Shown piece by piece: positions 40,131 through 50,579 of a stretch of DNA of 64,000 nt (position 1 is the stretch's first letter; each line of letters starts with the position of its first letter). The translations under genes were made by a program, and so were the position numbers. Location of the stretch: contig JAIYDZ010000005.1 of assembly GCA_027487215.1 (NCBI GenBank), forward strand, positions 99,093 to 163,092, in the 5' to 3' direction. This stretch comes from Pseudomonadota bacterium. GTDB lineage: Bacteria > Babelota > Babeliae > Babelales > CAIQNR01. Under the pieces are notes generated by a model that did not search any database, was not told the DNA's origin, and worked only from the letters and a program-made list of their open reading frames with translations.

Positions 40131-42613
40131 TAAGCTTCTTTGGTAATAATGTGATCAAGATCTATTTCTGCTAACCACACGTCTTCTCTTTGAAAGAGTC
40201 GTGGTGATTCAATGTCGCCAGAGCTGTACACCAGGCTTTCTGCATGGGTAATCCCTTTAATCAGCTGCTCATGAGGAACAAGTTTTTTGAGTAGTTCTTG
40301 GTGAACGCTGTGTAAAATTAAAGAGGACAGAGGCTGTTTGAGTGAAAGCTGCTTTTCTGTTTTAAAACGACGCACTTCAGCTACGATAGCAAGAAGCATG
40401 TTTGTTGTTGCAAGACTTGCAGGGTAGTTGTACTCAGCTGTTTTAAACTGGGTAAGATGTAATGAACTGCATCCGATTTTTGCTTTATAAAGAGCGTCAT
40501 ACAGCGTTTCAGTAATAAAGGGCATGTACGGTCCAAACATCTGAAGAAGTTGTAGGCCAACGTGCGAAAGCGTCCACTGAGTTGCTTTGACAGTATCTGC
40601 TGAATAACGTTCAGGTTTAAATAAACAGTCTTTAACTAACTCAAGATAGTTATCACAAAAATCTTTCCAGAAAAACTTTTCAAGAGTTGTCAGTGCGTGA
40701 CCAAACTCATTTTTCTCAAGTTGTTCGTGGTATGCAACAAATGTTTCATGAGCGCTGTGAAGTAACCATTCATTAAGTGTCCCAAGGTTTTCAGGTTGCT
40801 CTGTTGGAGCAGTGGTAATGTGTTCTTTTACAAATCTAAAAGCATTCCACAATTTTGTCTGAAGTTTAAGACCAATTTTGAGTTGGTTTTCTGAAAACGC
40901 GACATCCTGTCCTAATGTTCCTGATGCAGTCCAGTAACGAATAACATCAGCAGGATACTGTTCTAACAGTTTTTCAGGATCAAGCGGGTTGTTGCCCTGT
41001 GATTTTGAAATTTTATCTTTGCTTGAACTTAACACGTGTCCTGAGATAACAATTGATTTCCATGGAATAGTATTGTTATGTAGGTGTGCTTTGATAATGG
41101 TATAAAATGCCCATGTGCGAATGATATCGTGTGCTTGTGGACGCATAGCCATTGGTAAAAATTTTTGTGCGTCTGAAGTGTTAAATGGATCGTTTGTTTT
41201 GCCTGATGCTAAATAGGAGCAAATGTAGGGAGTTAATGATGAGGTGTTCCAGGTATCCATCACATCAGTATCTGCACGTAAATCTGTGCTACTACATTGC
41301 GGACATCCGCTTTTAGGAGCAGTTTCTTGTGGATCGACAGGCAGCATGTCTTGTGATGCAACAATCATAAAATTACATGATTGACAGTGCCACACAGGAA
41401 AAGGAATACCGTAAAATCTTTGACGGCTTAAACACCAGTCCCATTGTAAATGTTCAACCCAATCACGATAGCGAGTTTTCATGAACTGTGGGTACCACGC
41501 AATGGTATCAGCAATTTTTAAAAACTCTTCTTTGTGATTTAAGATATTTAAAAACCATTGAGTAAGGACAATGTATTCAATCGGTTTTTTACAACGTTCG
41601 TGTACGTTTACCGCGTGAACAATACTCTTTTGTCCTTTGAGTGCGCCTGCTTGGGTTAAAAGTTCAAGAATTTTTTTGCGTGCTGCTTCAACGCGAAGTC
41701 CTGCAAGTTCACCAGTTTTTGCTGTCCATTTGCCATCAAATCCTACTGATTGACGGTAAGGTAAGCTGTATTTTTTAAACCAAGCAATGTCATTTTTGTC
41801 GCCGAAGGTACAGCACATAACAAGTCCTGTGCCTTTTTCAGGAGACACTAACTCGTCAGCAAGTACTGGTACTGTATTTCCAAACACGGGGACTGTCGCA
41901 TTGATATTTTTAAGATGTTGATAGCGTGCGTCATCAGGATGATAGAAAAGTGCAACGCATGAGGATAAAAGTTCAGGGCGTGTTGTTGCTACACACAGTT
42001 CATTGCCCAGCTCATCTTTAAAGATAATGTCATTAAAGTGTGAAGGCATTTCAATATCATCAAGTTCCGCTTGGGCAACTGAAGTAAAACATGAAGTACA
42101 ATAGAGCGCCGGTTCCTCTTTGCGATAGATATACCCTTTGTTATAAAGATCAACAAAAGAGGATTGAGAGATTTTTTGTGATTCAGGAGAAATAGTGGAG
42201 TAGGTTTTGCTCCAGTCTGCAGAGATACCAATCTGTTGCCAAAGGTTTTGAAACTCTTGAGCCGAAGCCTTTGACTGTTCAAGACATAGTTTTATAAATG
42301 CAGAGCGTTGCATTGAATAACCAGTTACGCCGTGTTTTTTTTCTACAAATCGTTCTGTTGCAAGGCCGTTATCATCAAATCCAAAAGGATAAAATACGTT
42401 TTTTCCACACATGCGTTTAAAGCGAGCGATGATGTCAGTTTGGGTATAAGAAAAGATGTGCCCAATATGTAAAGAGCCCGAAACTGTTGGTGGCGGAGTA
42501 TCAATACTAAAGAGCTCATTCTCAAAATTTTGGGTAAAAGCAAAAGTCTGTTCTTGCTGCCACTGTTGCGCAACGCGCTTATCGCATAATTGTTGGTCGT
42601 ATTTGGTATCCAT
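40130..42613 (-). CDS. valS: valyl-tRNA synthetase
   Basis: GSLHIGHIFSYTQTDIIARFKRM, PFGFDDNGLATERFVEKKHGV, DKISKSQGNNPLDPEKLL. Confidence 0.95.
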   Translation of the reverse strand: MDTKYDQQLCDKRVAQQWQQEQTFAFTQNFENELFSIDTPPPTVSGSLHIGHIFSYTQTDIIARFKRMCGKNVFYPFGFDDNGLATERFVEKKHGVTGYSMQRSAFIKLCLEQSKASAQEFQNLWQQIGISADWSKTYSTISPESQKISQSSFVDLYNKGYIYRKEEPALYCTSCFTSVAQAELDDIEMPSHFNDIIFKDELGNELCVATTRPELLSSCVALFYHPDDARYQHLKNINATVPVFGNTVPVLADELVSPEKGTGLVMCCTFGDKNDIAWFKKYSLPYRQSVGFDGKWTAKTGELAGLRVEAARKKILELLTQAGALKGQKSIVHAVNVHERCKKPIEYIVLTQWFLNILNHKEEFLKIADTIAWYPQFMKTRYRDWVEHLQWDWCLSRQRFYGIPFPVWHCQSCNFMIVASQDMLPVDPQETAPKSGCPQCSSTDLRADTDVMDTWNTSSLTPYICSYLASGKTNDPFNTSDAQKFLPMAMRPQAHDIIRTWAFYTIIKAHLHNNTIPWKSIVISGHVLSSSKDKISKSQGNNPLDPEKLLEQYPADVIRYWTASGTLGQDVAFSENQLKIGLKLQTKLWNAFRFVKEHITTAPTEQPENLGTLNEWLLHSAHETFVAYHEQLEKNEFGHALTTLEKFFWKDFCDNYLELVKDCLFKPERYSADTVKATQWTLSHVGLQLLQMFGPYMPFITETLYDALYKAKIGCSSLHLTQFKTAEYNYPASLATTNMLLAIVAEVRRFKTEKQLSLKQPLSSLILHSVHQELLKKLVPHEQLIKGITHAESLVYSSGDIESPRLFQREDVWLAEIDLDHIITKEA

Positions 42614-42798
42614 GTTTTTTTACTTTTCTAAAGGGTAAAACGGCGTCTTTAAAGGATATAGCCAAACGTAAAAATGGTCAAAACTCAATCAAGGGATGAG
42701 AGGATTAAAATATATTTAAGCTTAAGTGTTTGATTTTTATCAAAACCATTTTTAAGATGGCTTTTCCTGTAACAAAAGATAGTAAAGGTAGGGCCTTA

Positions 42799-43464
42799 AT
42801 GAGTTGTTTAAAAAATAAGTTTTTTTTATTTTTTCTTTTTGCATTGTTACAAAAAGCTTTGCCTTTTGAGCAAGAGGATGGGATGGATTGTGAGACATCG
42901 ATGTTACAGTTTGATAAGGCCGCTGGGCCTGATTGGACCCTTTTTACTCATCGAGTAATAGAAGAAATTGATGAGAGCCGTTTTTTAGATGACCATTCAA
43001 AAGGCCAGGAATGCTGTTTAGTGCCAGAGGGCCAGTCGTTGACTCCCTTCTTTTGTGGTGATGTAAGTCAACAAAGCTCACAGCAAGATTTAGCTACTGT
43101 TAGGTTTAGGCCTAAGTATTCTAGTAAGCGTGATCTGAATAGAGAGAGAATTGCCGCAAAAAAAAATCGTTTAAGAATTAATCTGAGTAAATACCTGGGT
43201 GAAAAATCAGCCTTTTTACAGTTGCTCGAACAAGATAAAGAGCTTAAATCTTTTTTATTTGAAGCTTTTGCGCAGGCATCGGTTGATCTTACCAGAACAA
43301 GGAGATATCAGGGTACAAAACTGAATGATTTATATAAAAAAGCTTTTGAAGCTCTTGAAAAATGCCAAGATCAATGGCTCAGCCCAGATAAAAAGAGTAT
43401 TGACAAGGATTGGTTAAGAAGGTTTTTAAAAACTTTATTCGCTTGTTTTGTAGCTGCAAAATGA
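42799..43464 (+). CDS. hypothetical secreted protein
   Basis: start trimmed to MSCLKNKFFLFFLFALLQKALPFEQ. Confidence 0.55.
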   Translation: MSCLKNKFFLFFLFALLQKALPFEQEDGMDCETSMLQFDKAAGPDWTLFTHRVIEEIDESRFLDDHSKGQECCLVPEGQSLTPFFCGDVSQQSSQQDLATVRFRPKYSSKRDLNRERIAAKKNRLRINLSKYLGEKSAFLQLLEQDKELKSFLFEAFAQASVDLTRTRRYQGTKLNDLYKKAFEALEKCQDQWLSPDKKSIDKDWLRRFLKTLFACFVAAK

Positions 43465-43656
43465 GATTGAAGAATTTAAAAAGTCTTTTGAAGCTATGCC
43501 TGCCTATCCTTAATTGATCAAAGGACTGAAAGTTTTTTGTTTAAAAGCGTTCTTAAGAGAGTTTTTATAAAAACTGAGAGTTTGACCGTCTAGTCAAATC
43601 ATTTTAAACTGAATACGCAGGCTATTCTTAAAGATACTACAGGAAGGTGTTTCAGT

Positions 43657-44361
43657 ATGACTGGAAGAGAGGAAAAGTTATTCATTAGCCTTGTGCTCGT
43701 GTATCTTGCGTACTTTCTTTGTGCCCCGATAGTTGGGTATGTCCGAGCCCGTACCGCTCGAGAAATGGGAGATGATACACCTGAGCAAATGGGTTTTTTA
43801 ACCCTTAATCCCTTGGAGCATGTAAGTCGTTGGTGGCTTGTTTTAATAGGCCTATTACAAATGAGTGGGCATATGCCTTTTGGATTGGGGCGCCATATTC
43901 CTCTTAATCCACATAATATTCAAGGCGAAAGCAGAACGCTTAAACTTTTGGCAGCCTATTTTTCAGATACCGTTGCAGCATTAGGCGTATCAGTAATTTC
44001 GTATTTTCTATTGATTGTGTTTACTGGCAATGATGCTCTTGATCATGTGTCACGCTTGTTTCCATTAAGCTATTTTTCAAAAGACGTTTCTACCGCTGCT
44101 GTTGTTTTGATTTGGTTGGGACATACCTGTTATTCTATGAGTTGCTTAATGGCTGCATTTACTCTCATTATTAATCTTTTTCATTATATCTATGCCCTTT
44201 ATTTTGAAGACTATTTTCAAGGTAGCGACTACGCAGACATGATTATGTTATTTGGTTCTTTGCTTATTCTTTATTTATTTATCGGTCCAGTTATTTTTTC
44301 TGTAGCAACTTTTGTTGTGTGGATTGCGCAGTGTTTAGCGCAACTTTTCGGGATACTCTAA
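43657..44361 (+). CDS. site-2-protease (M50)-like membrane protein, apparently lacking HExxH
   Basis: VGYVRARTAREMGDDTPEQMGFLTLNPLEHVS aligns with the HExxH...GD...LTLNPLxHxD region of M50 peptidases. Confidence 0.65.
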   Translation: MTGREEKLFISLVLVYLAYFLCAPIVGYVRARTAREMGDDTPEQMGFLTLNPLEHVSRWWLVLIGLLQMSGHMPFGLGRHIPLNPHNIQGESRTLKLLAAYFSDTVAALGVSVISYFLLIVFTGNDALDHVSRLFPLSYFSKDVSTAAVVLIWLGHTCYSMSCLMAAFTLIINLFHYIYALYFEDYFQGSDYADMIMLFGSLLILYLFIGPVIFSVATFVVWIAQCLAQLFGIL

Positions 44362-44371
44362 AAGGGGAATT

Positions 44372-45559
44372 ATGAGCGCATCATTAGAAATTTTAAAGAA
44401 GGGTACTGTTGCCATTATCTCTGAAGCTGAACTTGAGAAAAAGTTAGCAAGCGGTAAAAAATTAGTAGTGAAGTTAGGCGCAGATCCAACAGCTCCGGAT
44501 CTTCATTTAGGACACGCAATTGTGCTGCGTAAAATGAGACAGCTGCAGGATATGGGACATACTGTTGTTTTTTTGATTGGTGATTTTACAGCACGTATTG
44601 GCGATCCAAGTGGCAAATCAAAAACACGTCCGCCACTTACTCAAGAAGCGATAGAAGAAAATACTCAGACCTACTTTCAGCAGGTGGGAAGAATTCTTGA
44701 CGCGCAAAAGATGCAGATTCGTTACAACTCTGAATGGTTAAGTACTCTTTCAATGCAAGAGGTCTTACAACTGTGTGCAAAGGTCACTGTTGCTCGTCTT
44801 ATTGAACGTGAAGATTTTGCAAACAGACTGAACAATAATCAGCCAATTGGGTTTCATGAACTGTTGTATCCGCTCATGCAAGGATATGATTCAGTCGCTT
44901 TAAATGCAGACATCGAACTTGGTGGTACCGATCAAACATTTAATTTATTGATGGGTAGATTTTTACAAGAACACCATGGTCAAGCACCACAAGTTATTAT
45001 TACCACTCCACTTCTTGAAGGTCTTGATGGCAAGCAAAAGATGTCAAAATCTTTAAATAATTATATCGGACTTACAGAGCCTGCCGATCAAGCATTTGGA
45101 AAGTTAATGTCTTTATCAGATGAAGCGATGTGGCGTTATTTTGAAGTGGCGCTTGCGTATGATCTTTCAGAAATTGTGGCTCTTCAAAAACAACTTGAAG
45201 ATGGTCTGATCCATCCAATGGTACTTAAAAAGAAAATGGCGCATGAAATTATTGCCGAGTTTTGGTCTGTTGGCGAGGCAGAAACTGCTCAAAAAGCTTT
45301 TGAAGCAGTGTTTCAAAATAAAGATCTTTCAAAATCTCAAACTGTAAGTATGCCAGCTGGAACAGCACATCCTTTGTGGATTGTTGATTTTTTGAAAGTG
45401 CTTGGTGCAATTCAATCATCATCAGAAGCAAAGCGTTTAATTGAAAGCACTGCAGTGGTCATTGATGGTCAACCAGTCACTGATTTTAAAGCGCTTGTTG
45501 AATGGCGTAGCGGAATGACTATCAAAGTAGGTAAACATCGTATTTATTCACTTGAGTGA
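44372..45559 (+). CDS. tyrS: tyrosyl-tRNA synthetase
   Basis: GADPTAPDLHLGHAIVLRKMRQLQDMGH, KQKMSKSLNNYIGL, C-terminal S4-like domain. Confidence 0.97.
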   Translation: MSASLEILKKGTVAIISEAELEKKLASGKKLVVKLGADPTAPDLHLGHAIVLRKMRQLQDMGHTVVFLIGDFTARIGDPSGKSKTRPPLTQEAIEENTQTYFQQVGRILDAQKMQIRYNSEWLSTLSMQEVLQLCAKVTVARLIEREDFANRLNNNQPIGFHELLYPLMQGYDSVALNADIELGGTDQTFNLLMGRFLQEHHGQAPQVIITTPLLEGLDGKQKMSKSLNNYIGLTEPADQAFGKLMSLSDEAMWRYFEVALAYDLSEIVALQKQLEDGLIHPMVLKKKMAHEIIAEFWSVGEAETAQKAFEAVFQNKDLSKSQTVSMPAGTAHPLWIVDFLKVLGAIQSSSEAKRLIESTAVVIDGQPVTDFKALVEWRSGMTIKVGKHRIYSLE

Positions 45560-45585
45560 GTATTACGAGTTAAAATTAGAAACAT

Positions 45586-45622
45586 AAAAAAAGCTCAAAG
45601 TATTAAAACTTTGAGCTTTTTT
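45586..45622 (+). terminator. intrinsic terminator
   Basis: AAAGCTCAAAGTATTAAAACTTTGAGCTTTTTTT. Confidence 0.85.
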
Positions 45623-45664
45623 TATTAAAAGTCTTTTGTATCAAAATATTCATTCACACAAAAA

Positions 45665-46663
45665 TTAATTTTCCGCAGAAACTTTTTCAGAAGGTCTTTG
45701 ATAAGCTTCTGGATAAGTTGGTGAGAGTGGTTTTAACAGCCTTCTTGTTTTTTTCATCTTAAATGGGTCATAGAGTCCATCAAACACCGATTTCTTTTTT
45801 CTAGATAAATCTCGACCGGTAAACATAAAGAGGTCTCTTATTTGCTCTTGAGCCTCTTTAACTTCTTCTTTAAGTTCTTTTTGAGTATTTTCAATGTTCT
45901 TTTTAACAAAATAATAATGTTTGTAAAGTTTATGAGGATAATCTACAAATTCTTCTCGTGCCGCTGAAAGCGAGCGTTGAATTTTTGAAATTCTTTCCTT
46001 TAGAGGAGCAAGTTCACTTTCTCCTAAAAGAGGGCAATCAGGTAATTTCTTATTGAGTATTTCTATTGCTGTAATATTATTTAAAATATCTTGCGCCAGC
46101 TGTTCATCTTTTCTTAAATCATTAAATTGAGTTTGCTCCTGATTAATAATGTCAGGAGAGTTTACTGTTTGTGACAACTCGTCCCACTCTGGCACTGTAA
46201 CTTTAACTTTTTCAGGAAAGCTTTGTGCGGTAGCTATAAATTTCTCAGGATCAAGGCTATTGGGGCCCATTAAACTTTCTAAATCAGAAACGAGATTAAA
46301 ATCTTGAGCATATTTTTCAGCATCGGTACTTAATGCGTTTGATTCTTGTTTTGCTTTATATAAGTCTAAAGAGGTATTTATTTCAAAGATTCTTAATGCT
46401 TGTGCAAGGTTGTCATTTCTTTCTTTAACTTTTTTTAGATAATCGTTTCTAAGTGCAGTGTTCTTTTCTAATGTTTTTAATGCACCCAGATACTCAGGAA
46501 GCATCTGACGTACAGGATTGATTGGGCAGGATTTGCTGGCAATGTGTCTCAGTTGCGGTGTTACTTGGCGTAAAGACGAAGCAGCTTTCCTTAATGCTGT
46601 ATGTGTAGTAGTGATGCCACCAAATAACATGGCTGTCGCTAATCCTATAAAAAGACGTTTCAT
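45665..46663 (-). CDS. hypothetical secreted coiled-coil protein
   Basis: MKRLFIGLATAMLFGGITTTHTA signal; long Glu/Lys-rich helices. Confidence 0.6.
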   Translation of the reverse strand: MKRLFIGLATAMLFGGITTTHTALRKAASSLRQVTPQLRHIASKSCPINPVRQMLPEYLGALKTLEKNTALRNDYLKKVKERNDNLAQALRIFEINTSLDLYKAKQESNALSTDAEKYAQDFNLVSDLESLMGPNSLDPEKFIATAQSFPEKVKVTVPEWDELSQTVNSPDIINQEQTQFNDLRKDEQLAQDILNNITAIEILNKKLPDCPLLGESELAPLKERISKIQRSLSAAREEFVDYPHKLYKHYYFVKKNIENTQKELKEEVKEAQEQIRDLFMFTGRDLSRKKKSVFDGLYDPFKMKKTRRLLKPLSPTYPEAYQRPSEKVSAEN

Positions 46664-46912
46664 AAAGTATCCTCCAATTTAACACAGGTCTCCATTTGAT
46701 CTGCTAATCATAATTCTACAAATATTTCGCATTAAAAATCAATGATTTTTTGGCTTAAATAGGCCTGATTAAGCCCATTTAAAAGGTTTTTTAACGACCT
46801 TATTTGTAAATATAAAAATTCCATTTTTGAGTACTTATCAAAACAGTAAATATTTCTGATAGTCATTTTAGTCTAAAATAAGAAAGGATTTCTGTCAAAA
46901 GCCTGAATATGC

Positions 46913-47635
46913 TTAAAGTGTCTTAAAATAAGCGCTTTCAGCGTTTTTATAAAGCGGTTGAGCGCAAATGGTTTCTTGATTGGTTTGCGCTATAAACGAG
47001 CTTATTTCATTAAGAATGCGTGTTGTTTCTTGGGGATCGTTTGCAAACTCTTTGCAGACATCAAGTCTTAAGACGGGGACATTTGTAAGTTCGGCAAGCG
47101 TTCCATTTTTATGTATTAAAAACATCTCATGAGCATCGTGAAGTTCTTGAAGATACGAAAGAGGAACGATTTCTTCACCGGATCGTTTTCGTTTATGCAT
47201 GCGTTCAAAACATACATCAGGGGTGGTATACAGGTAGATAAAGCCGGTAGGTGTTTTGCATGACTCTTTAACCAAAAATTCAAACCATAAATTGTAGGCA
47301 CTCCATTCAGCTTCAGTCATTGTGCCTTGCAGATATCCATTTTTTGCAAAACAGTAATAGCCTGAATAAATTGAGCGCTCCATGATTTTATGTGTAGTCG
47401 ATTGGCGAGATTCTTTTAAGTATTCTCTCACACGGGTAATGAGGGTAAATTTTTCCATGGTGTATGACCAGCGCTGTTGGTCTTGATAAAAGTGTCCTAG
47501 TAATGAAGATCCCTGGTCGCTTTTATGCCAGCAATCAACCGGTTCAGTTACCACAGAAAGGTGGGCAAGATGTTGTTTAACCAAAGCAAGCAGTGTTGAT
47601 TTTCCTGCGCCCATATTACCTTCTAAAAGATACAC
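46913..47635 (-). CDS. deoxynucleoside kinase (dCK/dGK/TK2-like)
   Basis: LLEGNMGAGKSTLLALVKQHL, TEPVDCW, KIMERSIYSGYYCFAKN, FIYLYTTPDVCFERMHKRKRSGE. Confidence 0.92.
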   Translation of the reverse strand: MYLLEGNMGAGKSTLLALVKQHLAHLSVVTEPVDCWHKSDQGSSLLGHFYQDQQRWSYTMEKFTLITRVREYLKESRQSTTHKIMERSIYSGYYCFAKNGYLQGTMTEAEWSAYNLWFEFLVKESCKTPTGFIYLYTTPDVCFERMHKRKRSGEEIVPLSYLQELHDAHEMFLIHKNGTLAELTNVPVLRLDVCKEFANDPQETTRILNEISSFIAQTNQETICAQPLYKNAESAYFKTL

Positions 47636-47707
47636 ACCAGATCCTTTATTATTATTTTATGATTAAGAGTGTTTACTCTATCATAAAAATCTCTGACAGG
47701 GAAAAAC

Positions 47708-48904
47708 TTATATAACAATACGTGCAATGCGTGAGTGAATACGTGATACAAACTCATAGTTAATAGTGCCACACAGCTGTGCAAGTGTCTGGGCATTAAT
47801 TTTTTCATCTGCACCTAACAATGCAACTGTATCGGTTTCTTTCGCGTTTGAAATGTCGGTGATATCAACCATTGTAAGGTTCATTGCAACTCTGCCAATA
47901 ACTGGTGCGTACTGATCATTAATTTTAACGATCCCTTTATTTGAAAGTCTTCTGTCATACCCATCGTGGTATCCAATAGGTAAAATGGCAATGCGAGAAT
48001 TACGTGTAAGAGTATGTGTTAAATCATACCCCACAAAACTGCCTGCTGGAATCTGTTTAATTTGATTAATTTTTGTTTTCCACTCCATAACAGGTTGCAA
48101 CCTAAAATCGGGGTGCTTTGCTAAGGTTTCATGCTGATTTGTTAATGATGGCCACAGCCCATAGAGTCCAATTCCAAGGCGAGTGAGTGTGTGGTGCGTT
48201 TCGGGTAAAGTAGTGTGCCCTGCAGAGCTTGAAATATGAGTGAATTTAAAAGTAATGCCTTGTGATGCGGCATCTGTAATAACTTTTTGCAGACGTGACA
48301 GCTGAAGCATTGCAAAGGTCTTGTCAGCACCTTCTGAGTTTGCAAAGTGTGAAAAAATTCCTACAAGCATGCAATGAGAGAGTCTGCTGCATGCGGTGAT
48401 AAAAGCATTTGCCTCATTGTATAAAACTCCCATGCGTGAAAGACCGGTGTCAATTTTAACATGGAGTGCAGCTTTTTTGTTAAGTCGCTGTGCGCACTCA
48501 TTAAGATAGTGCACGGTTTGTAGATCATAGGCAATGACATCGATTGAGTATTCAATGGCAAGTGCGGGATCAAGATCGATCACGCTTAGCGTAACGATCG
48601 GTTTTGTAATTCCATTTTTTCTTAATGCAACTGCTTCAGAAAGGTGCGCAACGCACAAATAACCAACTTCATCAAGAGTGTTAAGAATTGATCCAACAGC
48701 AAGTATGCCGTGTCCATAGGCATCTGCTTTAATAACGGGCGCAAGAACAACATTTCCCCCCACTAGGGATTTGTAGGACAAAACATTGTGTTTAAGTGCT
48801 GCAGAATTTATTTCTATCCAGCTATGAGCGCTATGAGGAGTATGTAAAGAAAGAGTGGGTGACGTATGCCACCCACTTTGAATTTTATGTTCAGTGTTGC
48901 TCAT
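47708..48904 (-). CDS. alr: alanine racemase
   Basis: APVIKADAYGHG PLP motif, KIDTGLSRMG, GYHDGYDRRLSN. Confidence 0.95.
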   Translation of the reverse strand: MSNTEHKIQSGWHTSPTLSLHTPHSAHSWIEINSAALKHNVLSYKSLVGGNVVLAPVIKADAYGHGILAVGSILNTLDEVGYLCVAHLSEAVALRKNGITKPIVTLSVIDLDPALAIEYSIDVIAYDLQTVHYLNECAQRLNKKAALHVKIDTGLSRMGVLYNEANAFITACSRLSHCMLVGIFSHFANSEGADKTFAMLQLSRLQKVITDAASQGITFKFTHISSSAGHTTLPETHHTLTRLGIGLYGLWPSLTNQHETLAKHPDFRLQPVMEWKTKINQIKQIPAGSFVGYDLTHTLTRNSRIAILPIGYHDGYDRRLSNKGIVKINDQYAPVIGRVAMNLTMVDITDISNAKETDTVALLGADEKINAQTLAQLCGTINYEFVSRIHSRIARIVI

Positions 48905-49742
48905 TGTTGCTATAAGTGGTGGTAGTGCACTGAGTTGTTGTTGTTTTGTTGTTTTTTACAACCGATACTTTTACTGAACGTTTGGTATCAGAGCTGACTT
49001 CTTTAGGAATCACAAATGAAAGAACTTGGCGTGCGTCATCAAACTCAACAGCAAGGTTGTCTAAGTTTGTTTTGCCTACATAGACACGGTAGTCAAACAC
49101 TGATTCTTGGAAACTTTTTTTAGATTTACCTTTTTCGTCAGTGACAAGAGTTTCAATACGAATCTGTCCTTTAAGGCGGTGCTTATCAAGCACTGTGTTA
49201 ATGGTGATAGTATGATGTTCATCTTTTAATGAAAGAGACATAACTTTATCATTAACTACTTCAACGTTACCAATTGAGTCACATTTAAAATCATGAGGAA
49301 GCTGAAATTCAAGTCTAATTTTATCGGTTTCTTCAACCAATTGGGTGGCATTGAGGGCCGCTGATTCTTTGAGTTTGTTTCCCATTTCTTGGAGCTCTTC
49401 ATGCACACGGGCAAGTTCTTTTGAAATAGTATCCATAGCTCTTAAGGAGTTTGCTCTGACTACATCAGCAACTTCATTAACTTTTAAAGAGTTTGTTCTG
49501 ACTACATCAGCAACTTCATTTTTAAGTTCTGACACAATTTCCTCTAAAGGCCGACCAGATCTTTGGGGAGTTTTTTCCTCTTTGGTCGAGTCTGCTGAAC
49601 TGTAGCTCGTGGTAACACTGCATACGGTTAAGATAAGTAAAGAAAGTTTTGCCCTATTCATAACGATTCCTTTCAGAAATAAGGTTTGACTTACTACACT
49701 CCTCACGTCAGATAGTGTAATCGTTTTAGTCTTTTGCTGCAA
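48891..49742 (-). CDS. hypothetical secreted protein with coiled-coil and beta-rich domain
   Basis: signal-like segment near MNRAKLSLLILTVCSVTTSYSS; internal NEVADVVRxNSL direct repeat. Confidence 0.55.
   Translation of the reverse strand: MQQKTKTITLSDVRSVVSQTLFLKGIVMNRAKLSLLILTVCSVTTSYSSADSTKEEKTPQRSGRPLEEIVSELKNEVADVVRTNSLKVNEVADVVRANSLRAMDTISKELARVHEELQEMGNKLKESAALNATQLVEETDKIRLEFQLPHDFKCDSIGNVEVVNDKVMSLSLKDEHHTITINTVLDKHRLKGQIRIETLVTDEKGKSKKSFQESVFDYRVYVGKTNLDNLAVEFDDARQVLSFVIPKEVSSDTKRSVKVSVVKNNKTTTTQCTTTTYSNNEQH
49446..49530. repeat. 42-nt direct repeat, two copies
   Basis: gagtttgYtctgactacatcagcaacttcatt at about 49447 and 49489. Confidence 0.85.
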
Positions 49743-49825
49743 GAATGCCTTTTGTAAAGGGTTTTTGCTCTAGGAGGAATTTAAAAAATCTGTTATCCTA
49801 AGCACTCTTTTATGAAAGGATTTAA

Positions 49826-50566
49826 ATGGCAGATAAAAAACGTACTACGCAGCCTGGGGAGCTTATTTTCGGGGGGCATTCATTACTTGAAGTGCTTAAA
49901 GCAAAGCGCAGAAAGGTTTATGAGTGTTATGTACTTAAACAGGAGCCCAAGATTTGGCGCTCAATTACTCCTTTGCTTCCTCAATACAAGGTGCCGGTAC
50001 ATCATCTGACCAAAGATCAGTTGACTCAAAAACTTGGTACCGCTGACCATCAAGGGGTTGCAGCGTTGGTATCACCGTTTCCTTTCCGTAAAAAGTTTTT
50101 TGATCCGGCTCGCGAACCATTTATAGTGCTTCTTGACGGTATTTTAGATGTCAGAAACATGGGTGCTATTTTGCGTTCTGCTTATTGTACCGGTGCAGAC
50201 GGAGTTATTATTCCTGCAAGACAGGGAGCTCCTTTAACTGGTGCTGCGGTAAAAGCCTCGGCAGGCCTTGCAGAGCGAATGGAAATTTTAGAAATTTCTT
50301 CAGTAGGTCAAGCCCTTTTTGAGTTAAAAAAATCTGGATACAATGTGTATGTGACAGCTCTTGCAAAAGCGCAGGACGCTACTAAGGTTGAGTATAAAAA
50401 ACCTTTGTGTGTTGTTATTGGCAGTGAAGAAACCGGTGTGTCTGCAGAAACATTAAAGGCTGGAACTGTGGTAAGGCTTCCACAAAAAGCTAGCGATGTA
50501 TCTTATAATGCCTCGGTAGCAGCCGGGATTGTTATGTTTTTAATTGGACAAAAAATTAGATTTTAG
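49826..50566 (+). CDS. rlmB: 23S rRNA 2'-O-ribose methyltransferase RlmB-like (SpoU)
   Basis: FGGHSLLEVLKAKRRKVYECYV, LLDGILDVRNMGAILRSAYCTGADGVII, VIGSEETGVSAETL. Confidence 0.9.
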   Translation: MADKKRTTQPGELIFGGHSLLEVLKAKRRKVYECYVLKQEPKIWRSITPLLPQYKVPVHHLTKDQLTQKLGTADHQGVAALVSPFPFRKKFFDPAREPFIVLLDGILDVRNMGAILRSAYCTGADGVIIPARQGAPLTGAAVKASAGLAERMEILEISSVGQALFELKKSGYNVYVTALAKAQDATKVEYKKPLCVVIGSEETGVSAETLKAGTVVRLPQKASDVSYNASVAAGIVMFLIGQKIRF

Positions 50567-50579
50567 GGACCTTTTAATT

